Of a stretch of 64,000 nt of DNA, positions 39,014-49,766 are shown in pieces (position 1 is the stretch's first letter; each line of letters opens with the position of its first letter). The notes under the pieces were generated by a model. The model did not search any database. It was not told the DNA's origin and saw nothing but the letters and a program-made list of their open reading frames with translations. Source of the DNA: Alginatibacterium sediminis (GTDB lineage Bacteria > Pseudomonadota > Gammaproteobacteria > Enterobacterales > Celerinatantimonadaceae); contig NZ_RAQO01000008.1 in NCBI RefSeq assembly GCF_003610775.1, forward strand, positions 457,839 through 521,838. The letters are read 5' to 3'. The position numbers were made by a program, and so were the translations under genes.

Positions 39014-40093
39014 TTGAGCCGTATTCTCAAATATATAGGTAAACCGGCCTTATTCGGTCTAATTATTTCTATCGTTATATTGCTCGCTTTTCCTGAGTTT
39101 CGGGCAAATAGTAAGCGTCTTTGGGATGACTATCAGTTTATCGATGCCGCTGTAGGATCTTATTCGCAAGCCACCCGTCGCGCCGCTCCCGCCGTAGTGA
39201 ATATTTACACTCGAAATTTCCAAAGCACTTTGGTACGTGATAGTGAGTCCAGCACTCAGGGCTTGGGTTCTGGTGTAATCATGTCTTCTGAAGGTTGGGT
39301 GCTCACTAATCTACACGTTATCAATGAAGCCGACGAAATAATCGTAGCTCTGCAAGACGGTCGCGTCTTTAATGCTGAACTGATGGGCAGCGATCTGATT
39401 ACTGATCTAGCTGTACTCAAAATCGAATCGCTACCTGACCTACCGGTTATTCCTCAAAACGACGAATTGGATACTCAAGTCGGTGATATCGTTCTTGCCA
39501 TAGGTAATCCCTATAATATTGGCCAGACCATTACCCAAGGTATTATTAGTGCGACCGGACGAGTCGGTATGAGCTCTACCGGACGACAAGATTTCTTACA
39601 AACTGACGCCGCTATTAACCGCGGTAACTCTGGTGGAGCACTGATAAACACCCGTGGCGAATTAGTTGGAATTAACACTGCGGCATATCACTTAGGCGAC
39701 TCTGAAACCTACGGAATTAGCTTCGCAATCCCTTTTAAATTGACCAAGAAGATCCTGCTGGGTTTGGTTAAAGACGGTAAAATCGTTCGCAGTTATTTGG
39801 GTATTGATGGCCTAGCTATTAATAAGCAGCTCGCGCAGCGTCTAAACCTAAAACGAGTGACGGGCGTGATTATCCAAGGTACCGACCCAAATGGACCCGC
39901 TGAAAAAGCCGGAATTGAGACCAATGATATTCTGATAAAGATTAATGACATAGAAATAATCGGTGTACGTGAAGCCAGTGACATAGTTGCGGAAACCGCA
40001 CCAGGCAGTCAAATCATAACAACCATTATTAGAAATGGAGAGATTATCGAACTTCCGGTCACGGTCACTGAATTACCGCAACCTAGTTTATAG
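39014..40093 (+). CDS. degS: Inner-membrane stress-sensor protease DegS
   Basis: DegS cuts the anti-sigma factor RseA when misfolded porins bind its PDZ domain. The 359-residue protein has one membrane anchor (about 9-27), a trypsin-like domain (His in TNLHVINEADE, Asp in LITDLAVLKI, Ser in NRGNSGGALINTRGE) and a single PDZ domain (about 255-350). The start codon is TTG (SRILKYIG...); no better start lies nearby. The neighbour of degQ, as in enterics. Confidence 0.94.
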   Translation: MSRILKYIGKPALFGLIISIVILLAFPEFRANSKRLWDDYQFIDAAVGSYSQATRRAAPAVVNIYTRNFQSTLVRDSESSTQGLGSGVIMSSEGWVLTNLHVINEADEIIVALQDGRVFNAELMGSDLITDLAVLKIESLPDLPVIPQNDELDTQVGDIVLAIGNPYNIGQTITQGIISATGRVGMSSTGRQDFLQTDAAINRGNSGGALINTRGELVGINTAAYHLGDSETYGISFAIPFKLTKKILLGLVKDGKIVRSYLGIDGLAINKQLAQRLNLKRVTGVIIQGTDPNGPAEKAGIETNDILIKINDIEIIGVREASDIVAETAPGSQIITTIIRNGEIIELPVTVTELPQPSL

Positions 40094-40102
40094 AAAACAA
40101 AG

Positions 40103-40124
40103 AAGCGCTCCGAAGAGCGCTTTT
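40103..40124. terminator. Terminator between convergent degS and murA
   Basis: AAGCGCTC (40103-40110), a CGAA tetraloop and GAGCGCTT (40115-40122) are followed by TT on the plus strand. It lies 9 bp after the degS stop and 26 bp before the murA stop, and may serve both. Confidence 0.85.
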
Positions 40125-40150
40125 AAAGTGTAGCTTAAATTGCTAATCGC

Positions 40151-41416
<1,266 letters not shown>

Positions 41417-41420
41417 TCAC

Positions 41421-41675
41421 TTATACTTGGCCAAACTTCTGCGCATCTTGCCAAGCTTTGGGCGTAAATGCTTTGATAGTCAGCGCATGGATTTCATTGC
41501 TAGCAATATATTCAGTCAACGGCGCATACACAGCCTGTTGTTGTTTAACTCGGTTTAATCCTTCAAACACAAGCCCAACAGCAATCACATTAAAGTGATT
41601 ACCCTCTCCTTGAACACGCACGTACTCGAGTTCTAAGTTTGACTCGAGTATTTCTTGGATTTGTTCAGCTAACAT
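41421..41675 (-). CDS. ibaG: BolA-family protein IbaG
   Basis: An 84-residue BolA-like protein (YrbA/IbaG) that pairs with monothiol glutaredoxins; linked to acid response in E. coli. The BolA fold shows the EGNHFNVIAVGLVFEG and RVKQQQAVYAPLTEYIASNEIHALTIKAFTP blocks typical of IbaG. It is upstream of murA, but the mla genes that usually precede it are absent here. Confidence 0.95.
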   Translation of the reverse strand: MLAEQIQEILESNLELEYVRVQGEGNHFNVIAVGLVFEGLNRVKQQQAVYAPLTEYIASNEIHALTIKAFTPKAWQDAQKFGQV

Positions 41676-41917
41676 TTGAGCTCCTTGTTAACGTCGATGC
41701 ATAATGCATTGGCAGATATACAGCCACAATGCACTGAAAAGAACAATGAAGATTAAGGCCGCTGATGATACCCGTTCATCATCGATAGTCAAATACGCAC
41801 TCTTTATTTCTATTTATAACCAAAAAATAGATGAAATAGATCAACTCTCATTGCATAAGTCTTCCAATTTAACGCTAAAATACCGACAATGCCGCTTTTG
41901 GACACAATAAGATAACT

Positions 41918-42889
41918 ATGATTTTAGATCTCGCATTGCTCGTTGTAGGTTTTGTTGTATTGGTATGGAGTGCCGACCGATTTGTTTTTGGTGCCGCAGC
42001 CATCGCCAATAATTTCGGCATCTCTCCGATGATCATCGGCTTAACCGTCGTTGCAATGGGGTCATCAGCTCCCGAAATCATGGTTGCCGTGAGTGCCTCG
42101 CTAGCCGGTCAAGTTGATACCGCTGTAGGGAATGCCCTTGGGTCTAACATAACTAATATTGCTTTAGTCCTCGGTATAACTGCACTACTTAAACCGATGT
42201 TGGTGTCTTCTTCAACACTGTATAGAGAAATCCCCGTTTTACTCGGAGTCACTTTACTCGCGGGATGGATATTGCACGACCTTCACCTTGCTCCTTGGGA
42301 AGGCTGGTTGTTGTTGTTTCTATTTGTTCTAAGCATCTTATATATGGTGTTGATGGCTATAAGGCAGAGTAAAAACAGCCAAGAAAAAGACGCCATGATC
42401 GAAGAGGCAAGCAGCGAAGTCCCGAATGATGTTCCGTCTAAAAAAGCGCTGTTTTGGTTGATTATTGGCATGGTTGCCTTACCGCTTAGTGCAGATTTAC
42501 TGGTTGGGTCAGCGACCAACATTGCGCAATTTTTTGGTATTAGTGACTTAGTTATTGGCTTAACAATTATAGCCATTGGCACCAGTTTACCCGAGCTCGC
42601 CGCGTGCATAGCTGGCGTGCTAAAGAAAGAAGACGATCTCGTTCTAGGTAATATCATTGGCTCGAATCTATTCAATATTCTAACCGTGTTAGCGATTCCG
42701 GCGATTATAGCCCCTGGTGCAATTGACGCTAATGCCTATCAACGCGATTTTTGGGTCATGCTTGGCCTAACTGTCGCTTTGTTCGCCATGGCCATGAGTT
42801 TTGGCAGAAAACGCCAAATTACTCGCTGGGAAGGTGCCTTATTGCTCGCTAGCTTCTTTGGTTATCAAATATTGCTATTTACCTGGTAA
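41918..42889 (+). CDS. yrbG: Calcium/sodium antiporter (YrbG family)
   Basis: A 323-residue cation/Ca2+ exchanger with about ten helices and the two inverted alpha-repeats: SSAPEIMVAVSA with GNALGSNITNIALVLG, and SLPELAACIAG with GNIIGSNLFNILTVLA. A charged cytoplasmic loop lies at about 150-175. It opens the kds-lpt-rpoN block and is 11 bp before kdsD. Confidence 0.93.
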   Translation: MILDLALLVVGFVVLVWSADRFVFGAAAIANNFGISPMIIGLTVVAMGSSAPEIMVAVSASLAGQVDTAVGNALGSNITNIALVLGITALLKPMLVSSSTLYREIPVLLGVTLLAGWILHDLHLAPWEGWLLLFLFVLSILYMVLMAIRQSKNSQEKDAMIEEASSEVPNDVPSKKALFWLIIGMVALPLSADLLVGSATNIAQFFGISDLVIGLTIIAIGTSLPELAACIAGVLKKEDDLVLGNIIGSNLFNILTVLAIPAIIAPGAIDANAYQRDFWVMLGLTVALFAMAMSFGRKRQITRWEGALLLASFFGYQILLFTW

Positions 42890-42900
42890 GAGGGGTCATT

Positions 42901-43869
42901 ATGAGTTTCGATTTTGTTGCTGCTGGAAAACGTGTTCTCGATATAGAGTTACAATCACTACAGAACCTTTACCAGTATATTGACCAGGATTTTAACGATG
43001 CCTGTGAATTGATGATTGCCTGTACTGGTAAAGTCATAGTCACAGGTATGGGAAAATCTGGACATATAGCGAAAAAAATAGCTGCTACCTTGGCGTCAAC
43101 GGGTACCCCTGCTTTCTATGTCCATCCCGGTGAGGCTAGCCATGGAGATTTAGGCATGATTGGCGCGCAAGACGTGGTCATTGCAATTTCCAATTCAGGC
43201 GAATCACCGGAAATTCTGGCGCTATATCCGGTACTACACCGTATTGGTGTCAGCCTAATCGCGATGACAGCTAAACCAAATTCAAGCATGGCGCGTCAAT
43301 CAAAACTCCACTTATGTATCAATGTACCCAGAGAAGCATGTCCTTTAGGTTTAGCACCAACATCTAGTTCAACGGCCACCTTAGTTATGGGCGACGCGTT
43401 AGCGGTCGCAATGCTTGAAGCGCGCGGATTTACCCCTGCAGATTTCGCGCTTTCGCATCCAGGTGGTAATCTAGGTAAACAACTTCTATTAAGTGTCGCT
43501 GATATAATGCTGTGCGATACTCAATTGCCTATCGTAGCGCCATCACAAACCATCCGTGAAGCGCTACTAGTGATCAGTGAAAAAGGCTTAGGTATGGTTG
43601 CTGTTGTGACTAGCGACCAGCGCTTAATGGGTATTTTTACCGATGGTGACTTACGCCGGGTGCTCGACCAACGCTTAGACATTCATGAAGTAGCCATAGA
43701 GCAAGTTATGACCGTTTCTCCAAAAACGGTCAGCAGCGATTGGCTTGCATTTGATGCCTTGAAGTTTATGAAAGATAAATCAATAAATGGTCTATTTGTT
43801 CTCGACGGCGAGCAAAAAATAATTGGAGCATTTAACATGCATACCCTACTTCAAGCGGGAGTTTACTAG
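42901..43869 (+). CDS. kdsD: D-arabinose 5-phosphate isomerase KdsD
   Basis: KdsD converts ribulose 5-phosphate to arabinose 5-phosphate, the precursor of Kdo. The 322 residues have an SIS domain (about 35-175, with VTGMGKSGHIAKKIAATLASTGTPAF and NSGESPEI) and two CBS domains (about 205-320). It overlaps kdsC by one base (TAGTG). Confidence 0.97.
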   Translation: MSFDFVAAGKRVLDIELQSLQNLYQYIDQDFNDACELMIACTGKVIVTGMGKSGHIAKKIAATLASTGTPAFYVHPGEASHGDLGMIGAQDVVIAISNSGESPEILALYPVLHRIGVSLIAMTAKPNSSMARQSKLHLCINVPREACPLGLAPTSSSTATLVMGDALAVAMLEARGFTPADFALSHPGGNLGKQLLLSVADIMLCDTQLPIVAPSQTIREALLVISEKGLGMVAVVTSDQRLMGIFTDGDLRRVLDQRLDIHEVAIEQVMTVSPKTVSSDWLAFDALKFMKDKSINGLFVLDGEQKIIGAFNMHTLLQAGVY

Positions 43870-44417
43870 TGTTACCGAGCCTATACGGACCAATTACGAC
43901 TACACAGCACCAAGCTCTGAGCTCCATTAAATTGCTCATTTGTGATGTTGATGGCGTGTTTTCTGATGGTCGGATCTACATGGGCAATCAAGGGGAAGAA
44001 CTCAAAGCATTCCATACCAAAGATGGTTTTGGTATTAAAGCCTTACTCAATGCGGGCATTCAAGTTGCCATTATTACTGGCCGACAATCCAAAATCGTGG
44101 AGAATCGGATGAGCGGCCTAGGTATCAAGCATATATTTCAAGGCCAGTCGGATAAAACCCTAGCCTATGAACAAGTGAAGCAAAGCCTTGCGATGAGTGA
44201 TGACCAATGTGCCTATATTGGTGACGATGTAGTTGATCTACCGGTTATGCGTAGCGCTCTGCTGGGCGTAGCAGTTCAAGATGCACACCCCTTAGTACTC
44301 AAAGAAGCCGACTATACAACGCGAACCCCCGGTGGTTTTGGCGCAGTTCGTGAGTTATGTGATTTGATTTTGTGGGCACAGGGACAATTGGAGCAGGCGC
44401 AAGGAATGAGCGTATGA
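43869..44417 (+). CDS. kdsC: Kdo-8-phosphate phosphatase KdsC
   Basis: A HAD-family C0 phosphatase that releases Kdo for LPS inner core. The 182 residues include the nucleophile motif DVDGVFSDGRIYM, the TGRQSKIVENR loop, and the GDDVVDLPVM motif. The start is GTG, coupled to the kdsD stop. It overlaps lptC by 4 bp. Confidence 0.97.
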   Translation: MLPSLYGPITTTQHQALSSIKLLICDVDGVFSDGRIYMGNQGEELKAFHTKDGFGIKALLNAGIQVAIITGRQSKIVENRMSGLGIKHIFQGQSDKTLAYEQVKQSLAMSDDQCAYIGDDVVDLPVMRSALLGVAVQDAHPLVLKEADYTTRTPGGFGAVRELCDLILWAQGQLEQAQGMSV

Positions 44418-44965
44418 AACGAAATGCGTTCTATTTGGGTTTGTTTGTTTTTGCTTTATCCTGTTATCAATATTTCAAAGCCGAACCACAACAGACTCAA
44501 GTTGCTCATGTTTCAGGCCCTGATTTCACCGCCGAACTCTTACAGAGCAAAGTATTTAACCTGAAAGGGCAACTGCATTATGTTCTCGACAGTGACTACT
44601 TAGAGCGCTTTGAGAGCCGCAACGAAACCGTGTTTACTCGCCCTAGTATTTTGTTTTACCCTGAGATTGGTGACCCGCAATGGCGAATCGACGCACTCGA
44701 TGGTGTGATGCGTGAAGACAATTTAGCCATATTTAGAAATCAAGCTACAGTTACTAACTTACAGCCTAATCCGCAGCTCGAGCGTTTGGTGAGTAAAGAG
44801 TTACAATTTGAACTCAACCAAGAAACCGTGCATAGCGATTATCGAGTTGATTTGTACGGCCCAACTAGCCATCAGCGAGGGATCGGTATGGATGGCGATT
44901 TGGCTTCAGAAACGGTAAGCTTACATCAAGCAGTAAAAGCGACGTATCTTAATGAAAATAAATAG
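44414..44965 (+). CDS. lptC: LPS export protein LptC
   Basis: LptC is the bitopic partner of LptB2FG that hands LPS to LptA. I start at the ATG at 44414 (MKRNAFYLGLF), giving 183 residues and an ATGA overlap with kdsC; the frame is open upstream inside kdsC. One membrane helix (about 5-20) precedes a beta-jellyroll domain (about 45-165). Confidence 0.95.
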   Translation: MKRNAFYLGLFVFALSCYQYFKAEPQQTQVAHVSGPDFTAELLQSKVFNLKGQLHYVLDSDYLERFESRNETVFTRPSILFYPEIGDPQWRIDALDGVMREDNLAIFRNQATVTNLQPNPQLERLVSKELQFELNQETVHSDYRVDLYGPTSHQRGIGMDGDLASETVSLHQAVKATYLNENK

Positions 44966-45491
44966 TAAATGGATCTGGGCGGGGCTTCTTTTGCCTCTGA
45001 GCTCTGCAGTATTTGGTTTAGAATCTGATTCAAGCCAGCCAATTGAAGTCGATGCAGACCGGCAAAAGCTTGAAATGCAGAAGAATCTAGTGACCTTCTA
45101 CGACAATGTGATTGCCGTACAAGGCTCGATTCTGATCAAATCGGACAAACTAGTTGTGCAAGGTAGTGAGCCAAGTGGTAACGAGACCATGGTTGCTTAC
45201 GGAAACCCGGCGACTTTTTATCAAATGATGGATGACGGAAAACCCGTTAACGCCAAAGCCCAAGAGCTGCACTATGATTTAGCAACTAAGGTAATCACTC
45301 TTATCGATAGAGCCGAAATCAAGCAAATTGACAGTACGGTTAATGGCGACAAAATAGTTTACGAAATTGAAAGTCAGGAAATGGTGGCAACCGGTAATAA
45401 GAATAGCCGAGTTAAGACCGTATTTTTACCATCTCAAGTTGATGGTAGTAACGCAACGAATTCAAATGACCAAGCAAATGGGGCTCAATGA
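44952..45491 (+). CDS. lptA: Periplasmic LPS-binding protein LptA
   Basis: LptA forms the periplasmic bridge for LPS. The 179 residues begin with a Sec signal (about 1-23) and carry the OstA-like beta-jellyroll ([38 protein letters not shown]). It overlaps lptC by 14 bp and lptB by 4 bp. Confidence 0.96.
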   Translation: MKINSKWIWAGLLLPLSSAVFGLESDSSQPIEVDADRQKLEMQKNLVTFYDNVIAVQGSILIKSDKLVVQGSEPSGNETMVAYGNPATFYQMMDDGKPVNAKAQELHYDLATKVITLIDRAEIKQIDSTVNGDKIVYEIESQEMVATGNKNSRVKTVFLPSQVDGSNATNSNDQANGAQ

Positions 45492-46213
45492 GTACCTTAG
45501 AAGCTAAAAACCTAGCCAAAAGCTATAAAGGCCGAAAAGTCGTTAAAGACGTAAGCATTAGTGTTTCGTCCGGGCAAATTGTTGGACTACTGGGCCCTAA
45601 TGGCGCCGGTAAAACGACGTCTTTTTACATGATAGTTGGTCTGGTTCCGCGCGATGAAGGTCGAATCATTCTCGATAATCAAGACATTTCCAACATGGCA
45701 ATGCATTCACGAGCACGCAATGGAATTGGCTATTTGCCCCAAGAAGCCTCTATTTTTAGACGCTTATCCGTTGAAAAGAACATACTTGCTGTGCTTGAGA
45801 CCCGCAAAGAACTAAGCAAAAACGACCAACAAGTAGCGCTTAATGATTTGCTTGAAGAGTTTAACATCGAGCATATACGCAAGAACTTGGGTGCAAGTCT
45901 ATCCGGAGGCGAGCGTCGCCGGGTTGAAATCGCGAGAGCCTTAGCTGCTGCGCCAAAATTTATTCTACTTGATGAACCATTTGCAGGGGTTGATCCGATA
46001 TCAGTGATTGATATCAAAAAAATTATCGAGCATCTGCGCGACCGTGGTCTTGGCGTTTTGATAACTGACCATAATGTACGCGAAACCTTAGACGTCTGTG
46101 AATTCGCATACATCGTCAGCCAAGGTGAACTTATAGCTAGCGGTGAGCCCGCTCATATTCTAGAAGATCAAATGGTAAAACAAGTCTATCTTGGTGAAGA
46201 ATTCAAGCTATAG
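45488..46213 (+). CDS. lptB: LPS export ABC ATPase LptB
   Basis: The cytoplasmic ATPase that powers LPS extraction. The 241-residue protein has Walker [10 protein letters not shown] (about 36-44), the ABC signature LSGGERRR, Walker [13 protein letters not shown] and the switch histidine in ITDHNV. It is coupled to lptA and lies 61 bp upstream of rpoN. Confidence 0.98.
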   Translation: MSTLEAKNLAKSYKGRKVVKDVSISVSSGQIVGLLGPNGAGKTTSFYMIVGLVPRDEGRIILDNQDISNMAMHSRARNGIGYLPQEASIFRRLSVEKNILAVLETRKELSKNDQQVALNDLLEEFNIEHIRKNLGASLSGGERRRVEIARALAAAPKFILLDEPFAGVDPISVIDIKKIIEHLRDRGLGVLITDHNVRETLDVCEFAYIVSQGELIASGEPAHILEDQMVKQVYLGEEFKL

Positions 46214-46274
46214 TAAAGATTGGCAGGGCCTGTACCAAATGGCTTAATAACTACACAAGGAAACATATCGGTCG

Positions 46275-47840
46275 ATGAAAGCATCTTTGCAGTTGCGCAT
46301 GGGTCAGCAGCTAACGATGACCCCCCAACTTCAACAAGCGATTCGTTTGTTGCAGTTATCAACATTGGATCTTCAAACCGAAATTCAAGAAGCATTGGAA
46401 TCTAATCCGCTGCTCGAAGTTGAAGAAACATTTGCTGAGAGCAACGAGTCAAACTCTCAAAACGATACCAATTCAGATAATCCTGAATCGATATCAGCAT
46501 CTGCGACTACCGAGACCAACGCACTAGATCGAACTCCGAGCTCAGACGAATCCAATGGTGATAGCGAAGTTGCAGCTACCGACGTCAGTCAAGTAGACAC
46601 CAGCGAAGCTCTAGAAAACAGCACCTTGTCAGATGAACTAACAGTCGACTCCACTTGGGATGATATGTATAGCGCTGGCTCAGCTCCTTCCAGCTCAGCC
46701 ATGCCAGACGACATGGACAGCGTTTATCAAGGTGAAACCAGTGATTCTTTGCAAGACCATTTACTGTGGCAAATGCGGCTAACTCCTTTTAGTGAAGTCG
46801 ATCAAATGATTGCACTTGCGATCATCGATGCCATTGAACCTTCAGGTTACTTAACTCAAAGTTGCGAGCAAATCTTAGAGGGCTTGTGTCAACAAAACGA
46901 TGCCGAGCTTGATTTAGAAATAGATGAAGTAGAGGCGGTTCTAAAACGCGTACAACACTTTGATCCGCTTGGGGTTGCTTCTCGTTCGTTACAAGAATGT
47001 CTTCGCATTCAATTGCATACTTTCGATAAAGAAACCCCCTGGCTATCTCAAGCCAAAGAAATGGTTGAAAAATACCTCGATTTATTAGCAAACCGTGACT
47101 ATCGCAGCATTCTAAAGAAAACCAAGCTCAAAGAGCCGCAATTGAAAGAAGTGCTAAACATCATTCAATCTTTAGAACCTCGCCCCGGTAATGTCATTGA
47201 AGAAAGCCACGCACAGTATGTGATCCCTGATGTAGCGGTAAGCAAACAGCGTGGTCGTTGGATGGTTGAACTCAATCCTGATGCATTGCCCAAATTAAGA
47301 GTGAACTCAACCTATGCCAGTTTGAGCCGCAGTAGCAGCTTACAAAGCGATAAAGACTACATTCGTTCAAACCTACAAGAAGCCAAGTGGTTTATAAAAA
47401 GCATTGAGAGCCGTAACGAAACCTTGCTAAAAGTTGCTAATTGCATCGTTCATCATCAACAAGCATTCTTTGAATACGGCGAAGAAGCCATGAAACCTAT
47501 GGTACTTAACGATGTCGCTGAAGCAGTTGAAATGCATGAATCTACTATTTCTAGGGTCACCACTCAAAAATTCATGCATACCCCTCGCGGTATTTTCGAA
47601 CTTAAGTATTTTTTCTCTAGTCACGTAAGTACTGAGAATGGCGGCGAATGCTCATCCACAGCAATCAGAGCACTAATCAAAAAACTGGTTGCTGCAGAAA
47701 ATACCAATAAACCCCTTAGCGATAGTAAAATTGCGGATATTCTTGCCGAGCAAGGAATTCAAGTCGCAAGACGAACCATTGCTAAATATCGAGAGTCATT
47801 AGCTATACCACCATCTAACCAAAGAAAAAGCCTGCTTTAA
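46275..47840 (+). CDS. rpoN: RNA polymerase sigma-54 factor
   Basis: RpoN directs transcription from -24/-12 promoters with activators such as the partial regulator at the window start. The 521 residues have the Q/L-rich region I ([42 protein letters not shown]), an unusually long acidic S/D/E-rich region II (about 55-160), the core-binding domain, and the C-terminal RpoN box [10 protein letters not shown] near residue 500. hpf, ptsN, rapZ and ptsO follow as in other proteobacteria. Confidence 0.98.
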   Translation: MKASLQLRMGQQLTMTPQLQQAIRLLQLSTLDLQTEIQEALESNPLLEVEETFAESNESNSQNDTNSDNPESISASATTETNALDRTPSSDESNGDSEVAATDVSQVDTSEALENSTLSDELTVDSTWDDMYSAGSAPSSSAMPDDMDSVYQGETSDSLQDHLLWQMRLTPFSEVDQMIALAIIDAIEPSGYLTQSCEQILEGLCQQNDAELDLEIDEVEAVLKRVQHFDPLGVASRSLQECLRIQLHTFDKETPWLSQAKEMVEKYLDLLANRDYRSILKKTKLKEPQLKEVLNIIQSLEPRPGNVIEESHAQYVIPDVAVSKQRGRWMVELNPDALPKLRVNSTYASLSRSSSLQSDKDYIRSNLQEAKWFIKSIESRNETLLKVANCIVHHQQAFFEYGEEAMKPMVLNDVAEAVEMHESTISRVTTQKFMHTPRGIFELKYFFSSHVSTENGGECSSTAIRALIKKLVAAENTNKPLSDSKIADILAEQGIQVARRTIAKYRESLAIPPSNQRKSLL

Positions 47841-47867
47841 GGGCTACACCAAAAAGAGGATCTATTT

Positions 47868-48155
47868 ATGCAAATTAATCTAACTGGACACCATGTCGAA
47901 GTAACAGAGTCAATGCGCGAATATGTCACCACCAAATTTTCTAAGTTAGAGCGCCACTTTGATAACATTAATAAGGTCCATGTGATTCTCAATGTTGAAA
48001 AACTTAATCAAATAGCGGAAGCTACCGTCTATCTAAACGGCAGTGAAGTATTTGCAACCGCCGAAAATGAAGACATGTACGCGGCAATCGACGCATTAAT
48101 CGACAAACTCGATCGCCAAGTAATTAAATACAAAGAAAAAATAAGAAACCACTAG
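47868..48155 (+). CDS. hpf: Ribosome hibernation promoting factor (short HPF)
   Basis: A 95-residue short-form HPF that helps form 100S ribosomes in stationary phase. It matches the family from the start (MQINLTGHHVEVTESMREYVTTKFSKLERHFD) to the end (LIDKLDRQVIKYKEK). A GAGGA ribosome-binding site is upstream. It follows rpoN by 27 bp. Confidence 0.97.
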   Translation: MQINLTGHHVEVTESMREYVTTKFSKLERHFDNINKVHVILNVEKLNQIAEATVYLNGSEVFATAENEDMYAAIDALIDKLDRQVIKYKEKIRNH

Positions 48156-48164
48156 CTGCCCATA

Positions 48165-48608
48165 ATGAAGTTAACCAATATACTAAGCTTGGATTGCACC
48201 CAGAGTTCAGTTCAAGCTAATTCGAAAAAACGAGCTCTCGAGCTAATTAGTGAAATTGCAGCTACACAAATTGACCTGGCTCCAAACCAAATTTTTGAGT
48301 GCTTATTAAACCGCGAAAAAATGGGTAGTACAGGAATCGGTCAAGGTATTGCTATCCCCCATGGTCGAATTCAAAATGATCAGCAACCCACCGCGGTTTT
48401 CATCCGTTGTGAGCAAGCCATTGGCTTTGATTCCATTGATAGTCAACCGGTTGATTTGCTGTTTGCTTTGCTAGTCCCAGAAGATCAATGCAAGGAACAT
48501 TTAAGTACCCTTGCTGAAATTGCCAAAAAACTAAACGATAAATCAACATGTAAAGCGCTGCGGCATGCAAAATCTGATGCTGAACTTTATGAGATTATGG
48601 TAGCCTAA
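48165..48608 (+). CDS. ptsN: PTS nitrogen-regulatory protein EIIA-Ntr
   Basis: EIIA-Ntr accepts phosphate from NPr and regulates potassium and nitrogen functions. The 147 residues carry the phosphoryl-accepting histidine H66 in GIGQGIAIPHGRIQ. It lies 9 bp after hpf and shares its pathway with ptsO encoded 0.9 kb downstream. Confidence 0.97.
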   Translation: MKLTNILSLDCTQSSVQANSKKRALELISEIAATQIDLAPNQIFECLLNREKMGSTGIGQGIAIPHGRIQNDQQPTAVFIRCEQAIGFDSIDSQPVDLLFALLVPEDQCKEHLSTLAEIAKKLNDKSTCKALRHAKSDAELYEIMVA

Positions 48609-48635
48609 ATCTAAGCTTCGCTTTGGGTTTCCAAC

Positions 48636-49475
48636 ATGCAATTAATTATAGTCAGTGGTCGGTCTGGTTCAGGTAAAACTGTGGCGCTTAGAGTTCTCGA
48701 AGACTTGGGCTTCTATTGCGTCGATAATTTACCCATAAGTCTTTTTAAACCGCTCATTGATACACTTTCTGAGTCGCATACTAAAGTAGCCGTGAGTGTC
48801 GATGCTCGAAACTTCCCAAAAGACCCAAACTCTATTGAGGGCATTCTAGACTGCCTTTGTCAAAAGACCACGGTCACCACAATATACTTAGATGCACACA
48901 ATGAGAATCTTGTGCGCCGGTATAGCGAGACACGACGCCTTCACCCCTTGAGTAAAGGTGATTATAGCCTCTCTCAAGCCATTGAAGCTGAAAGCCAACT
49001 ACTCTCACCCCTCTCGAATCGCGCAGACTTACGTATTGATACCTCAGCGCTGAGTATCCACCAACTTGGGGAGATTATTAGTCAGCGAATCTCAGGAAAA
49101 AAAGCTCGTGATTTAGTACTCGTTTTTGAGTCTTTTGGATTTAAACATGGTGTTCCGCAAGATGTCGACTACGTTTTCGATGTACGTTTTTTACCCAATC
49201 CGCATTGGATAGAAGATCTTAGAGCGCTAACGGGTTTAGACGGCCCGGTTGAAGATTATTTATCCGCGCAGCCAATGGTTGGTAAGGTTATCGACCAAAT
49301 CGAAGAGCTACAGCGCAACTGGCTACCCATGCTTGAAGAAAATAATCGAGCCTACGTTACCATCGCCATTGGTTGTACCGGAGGTCAGCACCGAAGCGTA
49401 TACATCACTGAAATGCTGGCTAAACGCTTTACTAAGGATTACATTGTGCAGCGTCGTCATCGAGGTTTAGAGTAA
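48636..49475 (+). CDS. rapZ: RNase adaptor RapZ (YvcJ family GTPase/ATPase)
   Basis: RapZ recruits RNase E to the sRNA GlmZ in enterics to adjust glmS expression. The 279-residue protein shows Walker A GRSGSGKT (7-14), VSVDARN as the Walker B-like segment, and the C-terminal RNA-binding region with [13 protein letters not shown]. It lies 2 bp before ptsO. Confidence 0.96.
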   Translation: MQLIIVSGRSGSGKTVALRVLEDLGFYCVDNLPISLFKPLIDTLSESHTKVAVSVDARNFPKDPNSIEGILDCLCQKTTVTTIYLDAHNENLVRRYSETRRLHPLSKGDYSLSQAIEAESQLLSPLSNRADLRIDTSALSIHQLGEIISQRISGKKARDLVLVFESFGFKHGVPQDVDYVFDVRFLPNPHWIEDLRALTGLDGPVEDYLSAQPMVGKVIDQIEELQRNWLPMLEENNRAYVTIAIGCTGGQHRSVYITEMLAKRFTKDYIVQRRHRGLE

Positions 49476-49477
49476 CG

Positions 49478-49750
49478 ATGGAATATCAACGTAAGGTTCA
49501 GATAATCAACCGCTTAGGATTGCATGCTAGAGCCGCAACCAAGCTTGTTGAACTAGCACAAAGTTTTGACGCGCAAGTTACTGTAAGCAACGCAGACAAA
49601 AACGCTTCTGCCGACAGTATTATGGGGCTCATGCTTTTAGAAAGTGCTCAAGGCATGGAAGTTAATATCCATAGTAGTGGGCCGCAAGCTTTAGAAGCCT
49701 TGGATGCGATACAACAATTAGTCGAATCTCGTTTTGATGAGAATGAATAG
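49478..49750 (+). CDS. ptsO: Phosphocarrier protein NPr
   Basis: A 90-residue HPr-like protein of the nitrogen PTS. The phosphorylated histidine is H16 in [17 protein letters not shown], and the helix-2 segment [11 protein letters not shown] is typical. It probably passes phosphate from EI-Ntr (not in the window) to PtsN. Confidence 0.97.
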   Translation: MEYQRKVQIINRLGLHARAATKLVELAQSFDAQVTVSNADKNASADSIMGLMLLESAQGMEVNIHSSGPQALEALDAIQQLVESRFDENE

Positions 49751-49766
49751 AAGGTAGCCTAAGCCA

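Noticed and set aside
41704..41910. 68-codon plus-strand frame between ibaG and yrbG
   Set aside because: Composition is unlike the neighbours, with no motif and no plausible ribosome-binding site.
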